Below are positions 24,717-36,175 of a stretch of 64,000 nucleotides of DNA, in pieces. A program made the position numbers and the translations under genes. Under the pieces are notes generated by a model that was not told where the DNA came from, searched no databases, and saw nothing but the letters and a program-made list of their open reading frames with translations. Source of the stretch: Dermatemys mawii (taxonomy: Eukaryota > Chordata > Testudines > Dermatemydidae); assembly GCA_007922305.1 (NCBI GenBank), contig ML677333.1:11946502-12010501 (forward strand). Reading direction: 5' to 3'. How positions within the stretch are numbered: position 1 is the stretch's first letter; each line of letters starts with the position of its first letter.

Positions 24717-25073
24717 GGACATTGGAATGGAATAGGCACAGCTGTTCCAAAATTCCATTAGAATGTGCAGAGCTGTTGTTTCTAGGCACCTCCCTGCTGT
24801 TAAAGAAGCAGACACAAGGTATTTCAGAAAACTCTTTTTATTTTGTTTAGACATTAGAGGTAAGGTAACTGAGGGTGTTGAGTTAGGAGCCTATAGAATG
24901 TTTGAAATGATGCCGAGAGGTGCCTACAGGAACTGCTGTATTAGCTGTGCCTTATTAGCAACATTTGAATAATAATACCTAGCTCTCATATAGTGCTTTT
25001 CAACTGCAGATTCAAAGCGCTTTACAAAGGAGGTAAGTAGCATTATCCCCATATTACAGATGTGGAATCTAAG
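24717..25073. repeat. Copied 357-bp segment, identical to 38890-39246
   Basis: From 'ggacattggaatgg' to 'gtggaatctaag' I see no difference from the segment 14,173 bp further right. The last hundred bases (about 24975-25068) are the inverse-orientation part of a MIR-like SINE ('gctctcatatagtgctttt', 'caaagcgctttacaaagg'). This SINE stops at the transposon and does not clearly resume on the other side. Confidence 0.85.
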
Positions 25074-25748
25074 GGCTTGGTTCCACTGGCACTTTATAGT
25101 GCTATAAAGCCCGCACAAGCGCTATAACCTCCTCCCTGTCCACACTGGCAAGGCACGTAGAGCGCTATAACCGCGGAGTTATAGCGCTCCTGGTAATCCA
25201 CCTCCGCATGGGGAATAAGGGCTGTAGCGCAGCTGCTGTAGCGCTACAGCAAGAATGTGGACACCCACTGCGCTACAAGTGATCTCTTGAGATGCCTAGA
25301 GCCATTTAAGGCAATTGACGTCTCTTCCCTTTGTTTTGAACTCGGCTGGAGGAATGTGGAAGTACCTCTTTAGAGTTTCTCTCTTAACTCAGCAGATAAG
25401 CAAAGCAAATGTTTAAGGAGGGAGCCTGTGTGAAAACAAAGCCTTCTGTGAACGGAGGCTTGCTGACAGGCTTTCAGAAAAACGGGAAAAACCACTGTCT
25501 CTCTCCCTCCGCATACACACAACGCGTCCCCCCTCACCCCCTTCATTTAAAAAGCACGTTGCACCCAGCTGAATGCTGGGATACCTGCCCTAATGCGCTG
25601 CTCTTAATGCCGCATTAAGTGCCCCAAATGTGGCCATGCTATACCGCAGGAGCATCTGAGTGTGGACATACAATAGCGCTATACATATTACTGTATAAGG
25701 GGACCGCTGTAACCTATAGCGCTATAATCTTGTAAGTGTAACCATACC
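25074..25748. mobile_element. DNA transposon with AGCGCTATA subterminal repeats, copy 1
   Basis: Starts GGCTTGGTTCCACTGG and ends GTGTAACCATACC (inverse GGTATGGTTACAC), so the termini mirror each other. It holds several AGCGCTATA motifs near both ends and a perfect 11-bp hairpin (AGCGCTATAAC, loop CGCGGA, at 25161-25188). A flanking CTAAG is copied from the other locus. The first 280 bp have only three differences from copy 2 (25100, 25136, 25157); the last 310 bp have about 20. The superfamily is unclear: the visible duplication is about 5 bp, not the 8 bp of hAT. Confidence 0.75.
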
Positions 25749-25753
25749 CTGAG

Positions 25754-27434
25754 ACATAATTGAAAGGGGATGGGCCTCCAAGCAAAATTCAAAGTGTCTT
25801 CCACCCCCCGAAAAATGTAGAAGTGTCCTTACCCTCATTATCCACCCTCACCCACTCCCCTCCCCTCCCTGAAGACTATTTCTGTCCTCCTCTTCCTTCC
25901 CTGATGGCTCCTTTGTGGTGGCTTCCTCATTCCTCAATTCCTCACCCTCTCTTATTGTTAGTTTCCCAACTTTTCACCCTCCCTTGATGTATCCCCACCT
26001 CTTCTCCTTGTTTGGTGGCTGCCCTTTTTCCTCACATTTCCTCTTCCAGTTTATTACCCACTCCCTCTGCCTTTATCCTTTATTATTTCCTGGTAGATCC
26101 AGTCCAGTGGCTGTTCTCTGATGATAGGCATGGAGCAAAAGAGGAAGCATCCTCAGGTTGTCTGGCTTGCAAAGAGGTTGCTGCCACAAGCCCCGAGAAA
26201 AGATGGCTCCTTCTCTACTGGGGCTGTTCCACTGGCTGGCTGTAGTAGAGGCCGCTGTGTTAAACAGGGAAGGAAGGTTATTAGTAGAGCTGGTTAGAAA
26301 GTTTTTGTTCAAAAATGCGTATGCATTAAAAATCAGAATGTCACAGAAGAATGTATCGATGTCATTGAAATTCCTAAGGGCACTGCCTGGCTTTCTGCCA
26401 GCTCACTGCCTGTCTCCTCAGCAGTGCACCTGTGGGCTGATGGAGGAACAAAGAGCACAGAAGCTCTGGCAGCCCTGGCTCCAAACCTTGTGGCTCCTTA
26501 GTACCTGGGATGCACAAAGTTTCCATGATCCACTGCTCTGGGACAGCCCACCAGGCAACCCAGCTCTCAAGTTCCTCAGCAGCTCACCGGTGCAGCTGCA
26601 GTGAACCAGGGGTCTCCAGGATCTGCAGCTCTCCGGGACCCCCTACTCCCTAGGAGGCCAGGTGCTAGCCTGACCAGCTCCTCGGGGAGCCAGACAGCTG
26701 TTCCATGAAAAATTCCTAGACTTCTTTTGATCCTCTACAGAATGGGAAAATCCCCACATCTCAGAATTTTTCATTGAATGGAGAAATCCTGATCCTGGTC
26801 AGCTTTAGTCAACAGAGTTTAAAGAAGCCATCTGCAACTTTTCTTTCTTTAGCATCACATCAGCCTCTCTGCAGGAGTTCTGACAGGTATAGAACCTTTC
26901 CCCCTTGTTCATTGTTCCTCTGCCCTCTCCTGAAGCATTTCTTCCTGTTTCATCTCACCTGCTCACTCTCTGCTGCTCAGAATAGCCAATACATCAAAGG
27001 AGAGGCAGCCTTAGAACTTCCCTCTTCTTCTTTTACTGAATTGATCCTCTTACAGTGACAACAACAGCAGGGTGTCCCAGATTCATGATGTGTGTGTGTG
27101 CATTACCCCCATGAAATGCATTAAGTAAAAATGTACTTAGAATTTGTGAATAGGGATTAAAATTAGGAAATTGTACTTCTAGGTTGTTTCACTTGCAAAA
27201 AAAATGGAGTCAATTCCATTTCCAGAGCAAACAGGTGAGAACATTTTGTTCATAGCAATCATCTGTTTCTTAGACCAGGAACAGAACATGTTATTTTAAG
27301 GACTTTAGGCTATTTATATCTGTTTATTTTGTTAGCAGTGTAAACAATGTTTCTCAGCAGGATTTAGTCAATGGTTTGGATTCCTAGCTTGGATACATAA
27401 TTTGAGCTCAATTTATATACATAGTGTTATTTTA
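25754..27434. other. Unassigned; pyrimidine-rich block
   Basis: C/T-rich from about 25790 to 26110 on the plus strand. Several overlapping frames at 26012-26604 on both strands look like shadows of this composition. No gene or named repeat. Confidence 0.4.
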
Positions 27435-27442
27435 TTTATATA

Positions 27443-29923
27443 TACGGCCCTACCAAATTTGCAGCCATGAAAAATGCATCATGAACCGTGGAATCTGGTC
27501 TCCTCTCATGATATCTTGTCTTTTATCCTATACTATACAGATTTCACAGGGGAAACCAGTGTTTCTCAAATTTGGGGTCCTGACCCAAAAGGGAGTTGCA
27601 GAGAGGTCACAAATGTATTTAAAGAGGGGTCGGGGTATTGCTACCCTTATTTCTGAGCTGCCTTCAGAGCTGAGCTCCTGGCCAACAGCTGCCGCTCTCC
27701 AGCTGCTCTGAAGGCAGCGCTGCCATCAACAGCCATGCAGAAATAAGGGTAGCGGTACCACAAACCCTCCTACAATAACCATGCACTCTCCCCAACTCCT
27801 TATGGTCAGGACTCCTAAAATTACAACACCTTGAAATTTCAGATTTAAATAGCTGAAATCATGAAATTTTTGACTTTTAAAATCCCATGAAGGTTGAAGA
27901 GGAGATGCTATGTTACCTCCAAGGCTGGGAGGATCACAGCCACCATTCCCAGGAGGAAAGGTAGGGTAGTGGTAGTTGGAAACTCTCTTCTGAGGGGGAT
28001 GGAGACACGCATCTGTCACCCTGACATGGCATCCCAGGAGGTATACTGCCTGCCAGGAGTCCATATACAAGATGTTAATGGAGGATTGTCGAGGATCATC
28101 CGGCCCTCTGACTATTACCCCATGCTACTCATCCAGGTGGGCACTATTGATACTGAGAGGTATGACCCTCAGCAGATCAGAAGTGACTTCAGGACTCCAG
28201 GAGTAAAGGTGAAGAAGTCAGGAGTGCAGGTGGTATTCTCCTCAGTCCTTCCAGTCAAGGGTAAGAGCCTCATCAGAGACAGATGCCTCCTGGAGCTGAA
28301 TGCCTGGCTATGAGATGGTGTTGCCAGGAGGGCTTCAGCTTCCCTGACCACAGTCTACGCTTGGACTGAGGTTGAGATGGAAATAGCAGCCAGACTTGAA
28401 AGTCTCTGGGTAAGGATTAAAGATGTAAAAAACAAGGCTGATGTCATGGTAGGGGTTTATAACAGACCACCAAACAAGGAAGACGAGGTGAATAAGGCTT
28501 TTTTTTAAACTACTAACAAAATCATCTAAAGCACAGGACTTGGTGGTTGGGGGTGGGAGCGGGGAGGGATTTTAACTACCTAGACATCTGTTGGGAAAAT
28601 AACACAGCAGGGCACAGATCATCCAACAGGTTACTGGAATGTACTGGAGACCATTTTTTATTTCAGAAGATGGAGAAAGCTACTAGGCAGGAGGCTGTTC
28701 TAGATTTGGTTTTGACGAATAGGGAGGAACAGTTTGAGAATTTGAAAGTGGAAGACAACTTGGGTGAAAGTGATCATGAAATGGTAGAGTTCACGATTAT
28801 AAGGTAGGAGGGAGAACAGCACAGTTAAAGACAATAGATTTGAAGAAGGCAGATTTTAGTAAACTCAGGGAGCTGGTAAGAAAATCCCATGGGAAGTGTA
28901 AGGGGAAAAACAATTGAAGACAGTTGGCAGGTTTTCAAAGAGACATGAGTAAGTGCACAAGAGACCAAGAGGCTTAACCAAGAAATCTTCAGTGATCTAA
29001 AACTCAAAAAAGAGTCCTACCAAAGTGGAAATTCAGTCAAATTACAAAGGATGAATATAAGCAAATAACTCAAGTATATGGGGCCAAATTAGAAAAGCCA
29101 AGGCACAAAATGAGATCAAACTACCTAGGAACATAAAAGGTAACAAGAAAACATTCTGCAAATACATTAGAAGCAAGAGGAAAACCAAGGACAAAGTAGG
29201 CCCATTACTCAATGAGGGAGGGAAAGACAATAACAGAAAATGTGGAAATGGGAGAGGTGCTTAATGGCTTCTTTGTTTCAGTTTTTACCAAGATGGTTGG
29301 TGGTGCGTGGACATCTAACATAATGAATGCCAGTGAAAATGAGGAAGGATCAAAGCCTAAAATAGGGAAAGAACACATCAAAAATTATTTAGACAAGTTA
29401 GACGTCTTTAAATCACCAGGGCCTGATACATCCTAGAATACGCAAGGAGCTGACTGAGGAGATATCTGAGCAATTAGGAATTATCTTTGAAAAGTCATAG
29501 AAGACAGGAGAAGAGAAGACTCAGAGGGGACCTGATAACAGTTTTCAAGTACAGAAAAGATTGTTACAAGGAGGAGGGAGAAAAATTGTTCTTCTTAACT
29601 TCTGAGGATAGGACAAGAAGCAATTGGCTTAAATTGCAACAAGGGCGTTTTAGGTTAGACATTAGGAAAAACTTCCTAACTGTCAGAGCGGTTAAGCACT
29701 GGAATAAATTGCCTAGGGAGGTTGTGGAATCTCTATCACATGGTATTTTTAAGAGCAGTTTGGACAAACACTTGTCAGGGATGGTCTAGAAAATACTTAG
29801 TATACTTAGTCCTGCCTTGAGTGCAGGGGACCGGACTAGATGACCTCTTGATGTCCCTTCCAGTTCTATGGTTCTATGAACCTGAAATTGACCAAAATGG
29901 ACTGTGAATTTGGTAGGGCCATA
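27443..29923. mobile_element. hAT MITE (TAGGGCCCTACC termini) interrupted by a CR1
   Basis: Starts TACGGCCCTACCAAATTTGC and ends GAATTTGGTAGGGCCATA, its inverse. Flanks TTTATATA (27435-27442) and TATATATA (29924-29931) form an 8-bp duplication with one change. The interior shares long blocks with the copy at 30684-31174, such as 'cccaaaagggagttgca' and 'gaaatttcagatttaaatag'. The CR1 at 27898-29877 sits between 'aatcccatga' and 'cctgaaattgacc', which are adjacent in the sister copy. Confidence 0.85.
27898..29877 (+). pseudogene. CR1 LINE with ORF1 esterase and endonuclease remnants, RT core deleted
   Basis: At 27955-28260 the frame reads VVVVGNSLLRGME, ICHPDM, YCLPGVHIQDV, SDYYPMLLIQVG and GVQVVFSSVLPVKG. 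This is the SGNH/GDSL esterase domain at the end of CR1 ORF1, with the catalytic serine in GNSLLRG. ORF2 follows: GVYNRPPNKEDEV (about 28460), then [14 protein letters not shown] and [19 protein letters not shown] (28570-28800) of the APE endonuclease. The linker region ends at SPGPD (29420). About 29500-29520 the sequence jumps to 'gaagactcagaggggacctg', close to the element's end, so the reverse transcriptase is missing. The 3' end is complete ('ttccagttctatggttctatga'). The copy is broken by frameshifts and stops throughout. Confidence 0.85.
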
Positions 29924-29931
29924 TATATATA

Positions 29932-30675
29932 AATTATCTGGAGTTAGAATGGATCAAACAAATTTTCCTGAAGAATTTTAGTTTGCAGTAGCTCATCATG
30001 TTCCACATTCTTCCTCCTACAATGAACATATCAGAAAATATCGGTAGACAACGTTAAAACATTCAGGCTAAAATTGGCACAAGATAAGATACTTGAAGAT
30101 CTTCAGACACTAATCATAAATTCTAATGCATCTTAAATAGTCCACAGACTATTCAAATGCTTTGCCTCCATGGTACCCACTCCTGACAAAAGAAAATGAG
30201 ACCAATTGCCCTGCCAAATGCATAAGTTTTAATAGTAAATAAATGAGTACCCGGTATTTTTCTTACAGCCAACAGGAGACCTAACTTCCAGCTGCTTTAG
30301 TTTCTGCTAGCAGCTGAATAAATACATTCCTATTATAATAATACTTTCAGAGACATATTCTGCCTGCTGTTGTTTATCTAAAGGTAGGTGGGGTATGACC
30401 CAGGTACTTTCTAATAACTTTGTAAAATCTTATATGTGGGGAATCTAAGCCAAAGTGGGGTGAGGATGGTAATGAGAAAATGCTCTGAAGCCATTACTGG
30501 GAATTTTTCCTCTCTAATACTATTCAGTGCACTACACTTACTTCATAGGGCTGAACTGGAGACAAAGGATGAGATTGACCATGTTATGCTCATAGAAAAT
30601 TAAGATTTTTAAAAAACAACAAGAGCTCTTAGGCAGGTGGTGTTCCATCTTCCCTCTAAGGCTTGACACCCATGC
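29932..30675. other. Unassigned AT-rich sequence
   Basis: Nothing recognised between the two hAT MITE copies. Confidence 0.45.
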
Positions 30676-30683
30676 ACTATAGG

Positions 30684-31174
30684 TAGGTCCCTACCAAATT
30701 CATTGACCATGAAAAATGCATCACAGACTGGGAAATCTGGTCTTTTATGTGCCTTTATCCTACAGATTTCATGTGTGAGACCAGCATTTATTAAACTGGG
30801 GGTCTTGATCCAAAAGGGAGTTGCAGGGGTCACAAGGTTATTTTAGGGGGGTCACAGTATTGCCACCCTTGCTTCTGGTTGCCGCCTTAAGAACTGAGCG
30901 GCCAGAGAGTGGCAGTTGTTGGCTGGATGCCCAGCTCTAAAGGCAGCGCCCCCAGCCCAGCAGCAGTGCAGAATTAAGGGTAACTCTACTGTAAACTGCC
31001 CTCCACCGTAAACAGCCTTGCAAACCCCCACAACTCCTTTTTGGGTCAAGACCCCTATAATTACAACACTGTGAAATTTCAGATTTAAATAGCTGAAATC
31101 ATGAAAATTAGGATTTTTAAAATCTCATGACCATGAAATTGACCAAAATGGACCATGAATTTGCGAGTGCCCTA
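30684..31174. mobile_element. hAT MITE, uninterrupted copy
   Basis: Begins TAGGTCCCTACCAAATTC and ends TTGCGAGTGCCCTA. Flanks ACTATAGG (30676-30683) and ACTACAGG (31175-31182) are an 8-bp duplication with one change. At 491 bp it shows what the copy at 27443 looked like before the CR1 entered. Central GC-rich part contains 'gaactgagcggccagagagt' and its partial mirror 'ggcagcgcccccagc'. Confidence 0.85.
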
Positions 31175-31229
31175 ACTACAGGACATATCCTCAGCTGAAA
31201 TAAATTGCTCCATGGAGTTGGAACTAGCC

Positions 31230-31790
31230 CTGTACTTTTCGCAGTGTTCCAGAGTGTGCCACTGTGACTACCCACTCTTAACTAACCCTACAACTGGTCC
31301 TAAAACACTATCATCCCATCGCTAAACTTCCCTTTCTCAGCAAAGCAGTAGGGAAAGCAGTCCCTGTTCTCTCCAGTCATATCTCATGCAAAAAAATCCT
31401 TGGTTAATTTCAGTCTGGGTTACATTCTACACATCACATGGAAACTGCCTCTCCGCTGGGCATCTAACAGTAGAGCCATGCCCAAGTTAAAACACTGCTA
31501 AGAATTATTATATACCCTTTCTAGGTACTTACAATGTACTCATCAGCTGGATAGTTGGGGGATAGGACTGTGCAGATACTATACTTTCAAGCCATTCAGA
31601 AACTGCAGCTTACTTATTAAACCATGTTTTATGCAAAGAGCATGTCACCTGTCCTTTGTGACCTGCACTAGCTACCAGTTCATTTCCCGGTAAAGTTTAA
31701 AGCAGAGGTGTTGATCCATAAAGCCACAGAATATTGAGAAACCACTTATCTGCCCACCTGATAATGCTGCATTTGTGACTTTTGTGTGGT
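31230..31790 (+). pseudogene. L2-like LINE fragment, heavily decayed
   Basis: The clearest part is SPVLCDLH, stop, LPVHFPVKFKAEVLIHKA at about 31647-31725. It corresponds to the family pattern HITPVL..LHWLPV..R..FK in the C-terminal part of an L2-type reverse transcriptase. An upstream 'tttcagtctgggttacattc' near 31410 fits the QSGFR region. Frameshifts separate them and much of the domain is lost. Confidence 0.45.
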
Positions 31791-32044
31791 TAGCTACAGC
31801 TGAAGGGGAGAGAGCTGACAGCGGGGTGTTCTTAGTGAGGGGCTGTTAGCTGTGCAACTCACATCCCCCATTGGCCAGCTAAATGCTAGAGCTGATGGCT
31901 TACTGCAAGGCCTTCTTTGTCCTACAAGGCCTCTTCACAGGGAGCAGAAGGATCAGCATATTCTGTTCTGTTCTGTTCATTTTATATTTTAGAGATCTGG
32001 GTGCCTGATTTTGTAATGTGCCAAAACTGAAAAACCCAAGGAAA

Positions 32045-32086
32045 TAATTTTTTTGCGGATAGACTAACAGGGCTGCTACTTTGAAA
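32045..32086 (+). mobile_element. Penelope-like 3' tip
   Basis: 'ttttttgcggatagactaac' followed by 'agggctgctactttgaaag' is the extreme 3' end of the PLE family seen at 1376-1745. Only about 40 bp are present. Confidence 0.65.
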
Positions 32087-32944
32087 GGAAATAAATGTGA
32101 CTGATCTCTGGTGAGTCACATTTTCCTTCCATGTCACACTTTTCTCTACATACCTGAGACTCTCTTGGCGCTTGAACACATGGGGGAGAGTGTGACTGAT
32201 GGAAAATGCGGATGCCCATCAATTATTGTAATATCAAGCCATACCTCAGGGGATTCCCTGTGGAGGAAGGGACTTCTACCAGGCAACAGAACTCCAGCTA
32301 CTTTGCCTCTCCTTATAGAAGAGTGCTGCTATGTCCAGACTCTTCCCTGATGCCTCCTTGCAGTCACTTGGAGGAAGCATCCTCCATTGGTTCCCCCTTA
32401 GGGTGGGTGAAGTGCATCTCACATATCCCCTCTCTATGTGCTAATGGCTTCCTTTTCCTTCTGCCCCCACCCCCCACCCCCCACATCCTCCCCCGGTCAG
32501 GTGGTATGTCTCAAACCTCCCACCTACAATGTTACAAACCACATGGAGTGGGGATAAAGGAGAGCGGGAGCCAACACACAGACACACAGACACACACATA
32601 TCCAGGAGCAGAGGCAGCCACACAACACCGAAATAATGGGTAGGATAAAATCATGGGCAGTGCTGATAATGTTAATAAGTAGCAATGTAGTTTTAGTTTC
32701 TTGTGGTGCGCACATAAATCCATGCATCATGACCATAAGTATCTGAGAAGTGTGTTTAAACATGGGCATCAAATAGGTCTCCAGATTGGTTTGGTCTGCT
32801 GCTGTGAACAGTGGAAAAACTGCCTAAGAACAGTTTTCAACCCCTGTGCTCAGGTGTAGGTACCAACCTAGCTATATTACTGTGGGTAATGAACTCACAG
32901 AATTTGTGCTATCTCCCAGCTCTGTACGGTTCCTGGGAGGAACC
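32087..32944. other. Unassigned, with an AC-rich microsatellite
   Basis: An imperfect (AC)n tract lies at about 32574-32600 and a C-rich tract at 32465-32492. Frames on both strands near 32200-32770 follow these simple repeats and are not genes. Confidence 0.45.
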
Positions 32945-32950
32945 CTTCAG

Positions 32951-33468
32951 TGTGACAGCCCTTCTTGGGGGTCTACTCTGTCTCGGGGGTTAAGTCGTAG
33001 GCCCCTCCACTTCCTGGAACTCCACCTCTCTGAGCCTTCAACATGCCTGTCTCTTGCTGTGAGACCCCTCAGGGAGTCCACTCGCTCTGGGCCCCCGGGG
33101 CTTCTGTCCCCAGAGGGAATAATGTAACCCAGCATAAAACAGAAGGGTTTATTGAGCATCTGAACCCAGCATAGGAAACTCTCTGGGCCCTCGGGTCTAG
33201 CCTCCGTCAGCACAGTACATCCAGGTCTCTCCTGCATCCAGATAGACTCCGGCTGCTCTCTCTCCCCAGTGCAGCAGCCCCCCACTTCCCGCTGAGGCAT
33301 CCTATATCATTGGCCCCAACAGCTCCTCCCCTGTCCTTTGTCTTCTGTCCCAGGTAAACAGGTCACTGGAGCCCTCTCTCTTCCTGCTCCTGTCCTTTGT
33401 TCCTTTCTGGCTGGACCTGGCTGGGCAGGTCAGTGAGGTCCTCTCTCCTCAGCCCTTTATCCTCCCAC
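32951..33468 (-). mobile_element. Endogenous-retrovirus-associated sequence next to the LTR
   Basis: In minus orientation this directly follows the LTR at 33469-34196. It is GC-rich and purine-rich, and carries 'caataaacccttctgtttta', a polyadenylation-like block, near 33140-33160. It may be the leader of a truncated provirus or a second, older LTR-like repeat: plus-strand ends TGTGACAGCC at 32951. No gag, pol or env frame is recognisable. Confidence 0.4.
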
Positions 33469-34196
33469 TGTTGCAAAAACTGCTTATTTCCTTTGGAGTT
33501 CAGTCCAATATACCTCAAAGGACAGGCATAACTCAGAAGACTTCTGGAAAAACAAGATTTATTGCAAGCAATAAGGAGTCAGAGGGGGTTATCACCCCAA
33601 CAACTGGCTCACCTCAATACATATGTGAAGATATTTTATACCCCTGTGTTGATAAGGGAGGGGGACTTTCAATCCACTTACACAGGTGGGAACACTTAAT
33701 GGCTATTACATCCATTGTTGGTATTAATCTATTTCATTTACCTGTCTGGTAAGCAGGAGGTTCAAAACACTTAGGGGTACTTACACACTATGACGCCTGC
33801 ACATCTGTGACAGGGTGAATGCAAGTTTAAAATGTATGTTAAACTAGGAGTCAATAGTACATATACAGGGAGTGAGATTATAAGTCTAAGGTTATTTTAA
33901 AATCATACTACAACATTCTAAGTTACATTTTCCTAACAATCATTTTCTTAACACCACTGGACAGAACCAGCTGACTGCCAAGTTGGGGTGGACCTCTTAG
34001 TCACCAGGTCACTGTTCATTAGGATACCCTATCTCCAGGCTGTTGTCCAGTGATCCCGGCTTTTAAACGAGGTCACACCTGTCCTCTGCAACAAGAAACC
34101 CTCTCTTACCACCTTGTTAAACAACCAGCACGCAGGTAAACCGAGGCACACACACTATTCATGTAAAACACTACAAAAATCCTCAACTTCCTCACA
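33469..34196 (-). mobile_element. Long terminal repeat with TATA box and polyadenylation signal
   Basis: Read on the minus strand it starts TGTGAGGAAGTTGAGG and ends TTTTTGCAACA (TG...CA, 728 bp). A TATAAAAT box at 33633-33640 is followed about 75 bp downstream by AATAAA (33558-33563) and about 90 bp of U5-like sequence. This is the U3-R-U5 order of a retroviral LTR. The start and the 'gtgtgcctcggtttacctg' block are familiar from turtle endogenous retrovirus LTRs. The flanks (cccac and ttgtg) do not match, which fits one LTR of a provirus rather than a solo LTR. Confidence 0.7.
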
Positions 34197-35972
34197 TTGT
34201 GATAGCATTTTGACCCAGTCCACACTGGCAGGCCAAGCCTTGTAGGAATTTCTTTGGCTACAAGCAGAATTTAAACTGCATTTAAACATCATTTTCAAAC
34301 TTGCTTGCAATTTGAATCTAGCTAGGGCATAAGGGCCTGAACTTGTTCCAATGAAATCAATGGCAAAAGCCTCATTGACTACACTGGGGTTGGGTCAATT
34401 CGTAAAACACACAGTTCTGTATCTTGAAAACAGTTACATGGGAGCGTGTAGTAAAGTCCTTGTATTTACTGTCCTGCAGATGGGTGAGTTCTAAATATGC
34501 TCTTTCACTCACACCATGCCATGGCATAGTGTATAAAATGGGAATGATAAATGCAAATGAATAAAGAAACTGGTTCCTATAGTTTCTAGGACTAGATCAG
34601 AGAGGGAGCTTCAGGAAATAAGCATCTCTGAGGATTTAGTCCTTAATAAATTCTCTGTTTCTTAATAACGCTTCCTTTTGGAATATCAGACTGTAGAGTA
34701 GACTGTGACATGAATTTGTAAACATTTCCCAGAAGCTCTTCCACTTCTGTAAGATGTGATCTTTTGCCTGTCTGCCTATCTGTCTATAACAAAAGGTACA
34801 GCAAATACCATAATAGATGTAAATGACATTTTCTGCAAGGTTTGCTTTCAGATAAGTAGCATATTCAAAGGGGGTAATGTCTGTGAAATAATAGACCCAT
34901 ATATTGCATAGCAAACCTTTAACTATTCAGCACAGCCTGGTTATGTAAATTCACAAATGCTAAAAGAAAGTTTCTTGAACCCTTTGAAATCTACATGTAT
35001 CATATAACCTTCCTTTGCTTGTTCTCATTCATGCAAATGCATTTTTTTGCACAGCAGACTAATGAATAGCATCAGTTTCCCTCTAAATTGCTTGGTTATC
35101 CTGAACATGACAGCTCACCTGCCATAGCGTGAATGCAAAGCAAACAGGGTCAGGATGGAAACTATGAATCATCGGTTCCATCGTTTACAAGCCGGCCCTA
35201 GTCAAAAATCAAATGCATTTAGCACTGAGTCAGAGTGGAGCTTCCTGACTCAATGTGTGTGTGCAGTGAAAGGAAATCCTATTTAAAGGTAAACCTTTCT
35301 AAAAAGCAGATTAGTCTCAGCAAGATTTCCCGTGACATACAGGTGGAAGTATTGCTTTCTTTTTTCTTTTCTCTCTCTCCTTTTTTTAGTTATTTATGGA
35401 ACAATGGGGGTGGCTTTCAGTCAGAGATAAAAGGTGATGTGAGGTTTGACAACTGTATTGTTCAACTTGTTTCATGGTGGTTTTTCACATACAGGCTGGT
35501 GAATGGAAACTGTGTTTTAGCACAACAAAAGGGGATGTCATTTTTTAAATGCCTCTTCACAGTCAGGGAACAAAATGTTATGCACATTTCTTGATAGCCT
35601 ACTAAAAATAGATTCAGCAGGAGAAAATTAAGGAACTTTTTTCAAAACAATCTTCCTCCAGTGGTGCTTTTGTAGAAAGGTGTTTGTAGAAGATTACAGA
35701 GGGATAAGTATATTTTAAAAAAATAATCAAGATAATAATAAACTCAAGATTTGCAACTTGCAGATGCAAATTAATAGTAATAGGTTGTGGTGTGTGTTGA
35801 ACTCTCCTTCTCTTTCAATTCTGATATGTGAAATAGTATACATGAGGCAAAAAGTGAAATGACTGACAGTATATTTGGGTCTGATCCAGCATGCAATGAA
35901 CTAGCTCAATAGGAGGATTGGCATTCTAATAGTGTTTCTTATTTATATCTGTAGTGCTGAAAACACAGACTA
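34197..35972. other. Mostly unassigned AT-rich sequence
   Basis: At 34325-34395 'aagggcctgaacttgttcca' and 'aatcaatggcaaaagcctca' recall a palindromic turtle repeat also glimpsed at 62530-62600. Otherwise nothing recognised. Confidence 0.4.
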
Positions 35973-36037
35973 TGGCCCAGATCCTGCAAATACTTAAAAC
36001 ATGTCAGAAACTTTACTTGTTTGCAGGATCTGGCCCA
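35973..36037. mobile_element. Short palindromic MITE remnant
   Basis: TGGCCCAGATCCTGCAAA is mirrored by TTTGCAGGATCTGGCCCA with one mismatch in 18, around a 29-bp centre. The termini and the inner 'acttaaaac' fit an internally deleted member of the family whose arms are seen at 36095, 50130 and 52590. Confidence 0.65.
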
Positions 36038-36094
36038 TGATTTCTTTGTTGTAAAGTGACATGCATATGTATAATTCTGTGCTCTGTACTCAGC

Positions 36095-36175
36095 AAAGTA
36101 CTTAAAGGATGTGAGTCTTAAGTACATTTTTAAAGTTAAGCAAGTACTTAAATAATTGCCTGAATTGGGGCCTAT
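36095..36175. repeat. Fragment of the 'cttaaagttaagcacgtgctta' palindromic family
   Basis: 'aagtacttaaaggatgtgag', 'taaagttaagcaagtactta' and the end 'cctgaattggggcc' match the half-palindrome pattern of this family (compare 50130-50225). Confidence 0.5.

Larger units (their letters stand above)
24618..25748. mobile_element. Composite: transposon with duplicated left end around a copied insert
   Basis: Flanked by CTGAG at 24613-24617 and 25749-25753, a likely target duplication. It starts with about 87 bp of the left end of a small DNA transposon (GCCATGGTTACACTGG, then 'tttatagcgctataaagc'). It changes near 24705 to unrelated sequence shared with 38890-39246, then restarts at 25074 with a complete copy of the same transposon. 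The right terminus 'agtgtaaccatacc' at 25748 mirrors the left end. The structure is best read as one old insertion whose interior was replaced using the copy at 38890-39920 or a close relative as template. No coding sequence is convincing; short open frames here are shared by both copies because the DNA is identical. Confidence 0.7.

Noticed and set aside
24763..24972. A 69-codon frame repeated exactly at 38936-39145, which might suggest a conserved gene
   Set aside because: The two DNA segments are identical because one was copied from the other. The frame overlaps a SINE and has no motif, so protein conservation is not shown.
26012..26604. Frame of 148 codons (26158-26604) in a pyrimidine-rich region
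   Set aside because: It overlaps other frames on both strands, has no motif and no splice or promoter context that I can see.
32206..32643. Frame of 145 codons
   Set aside because: It runs through C-rich and AC-rich simple repeats, which keep frames open by chance.
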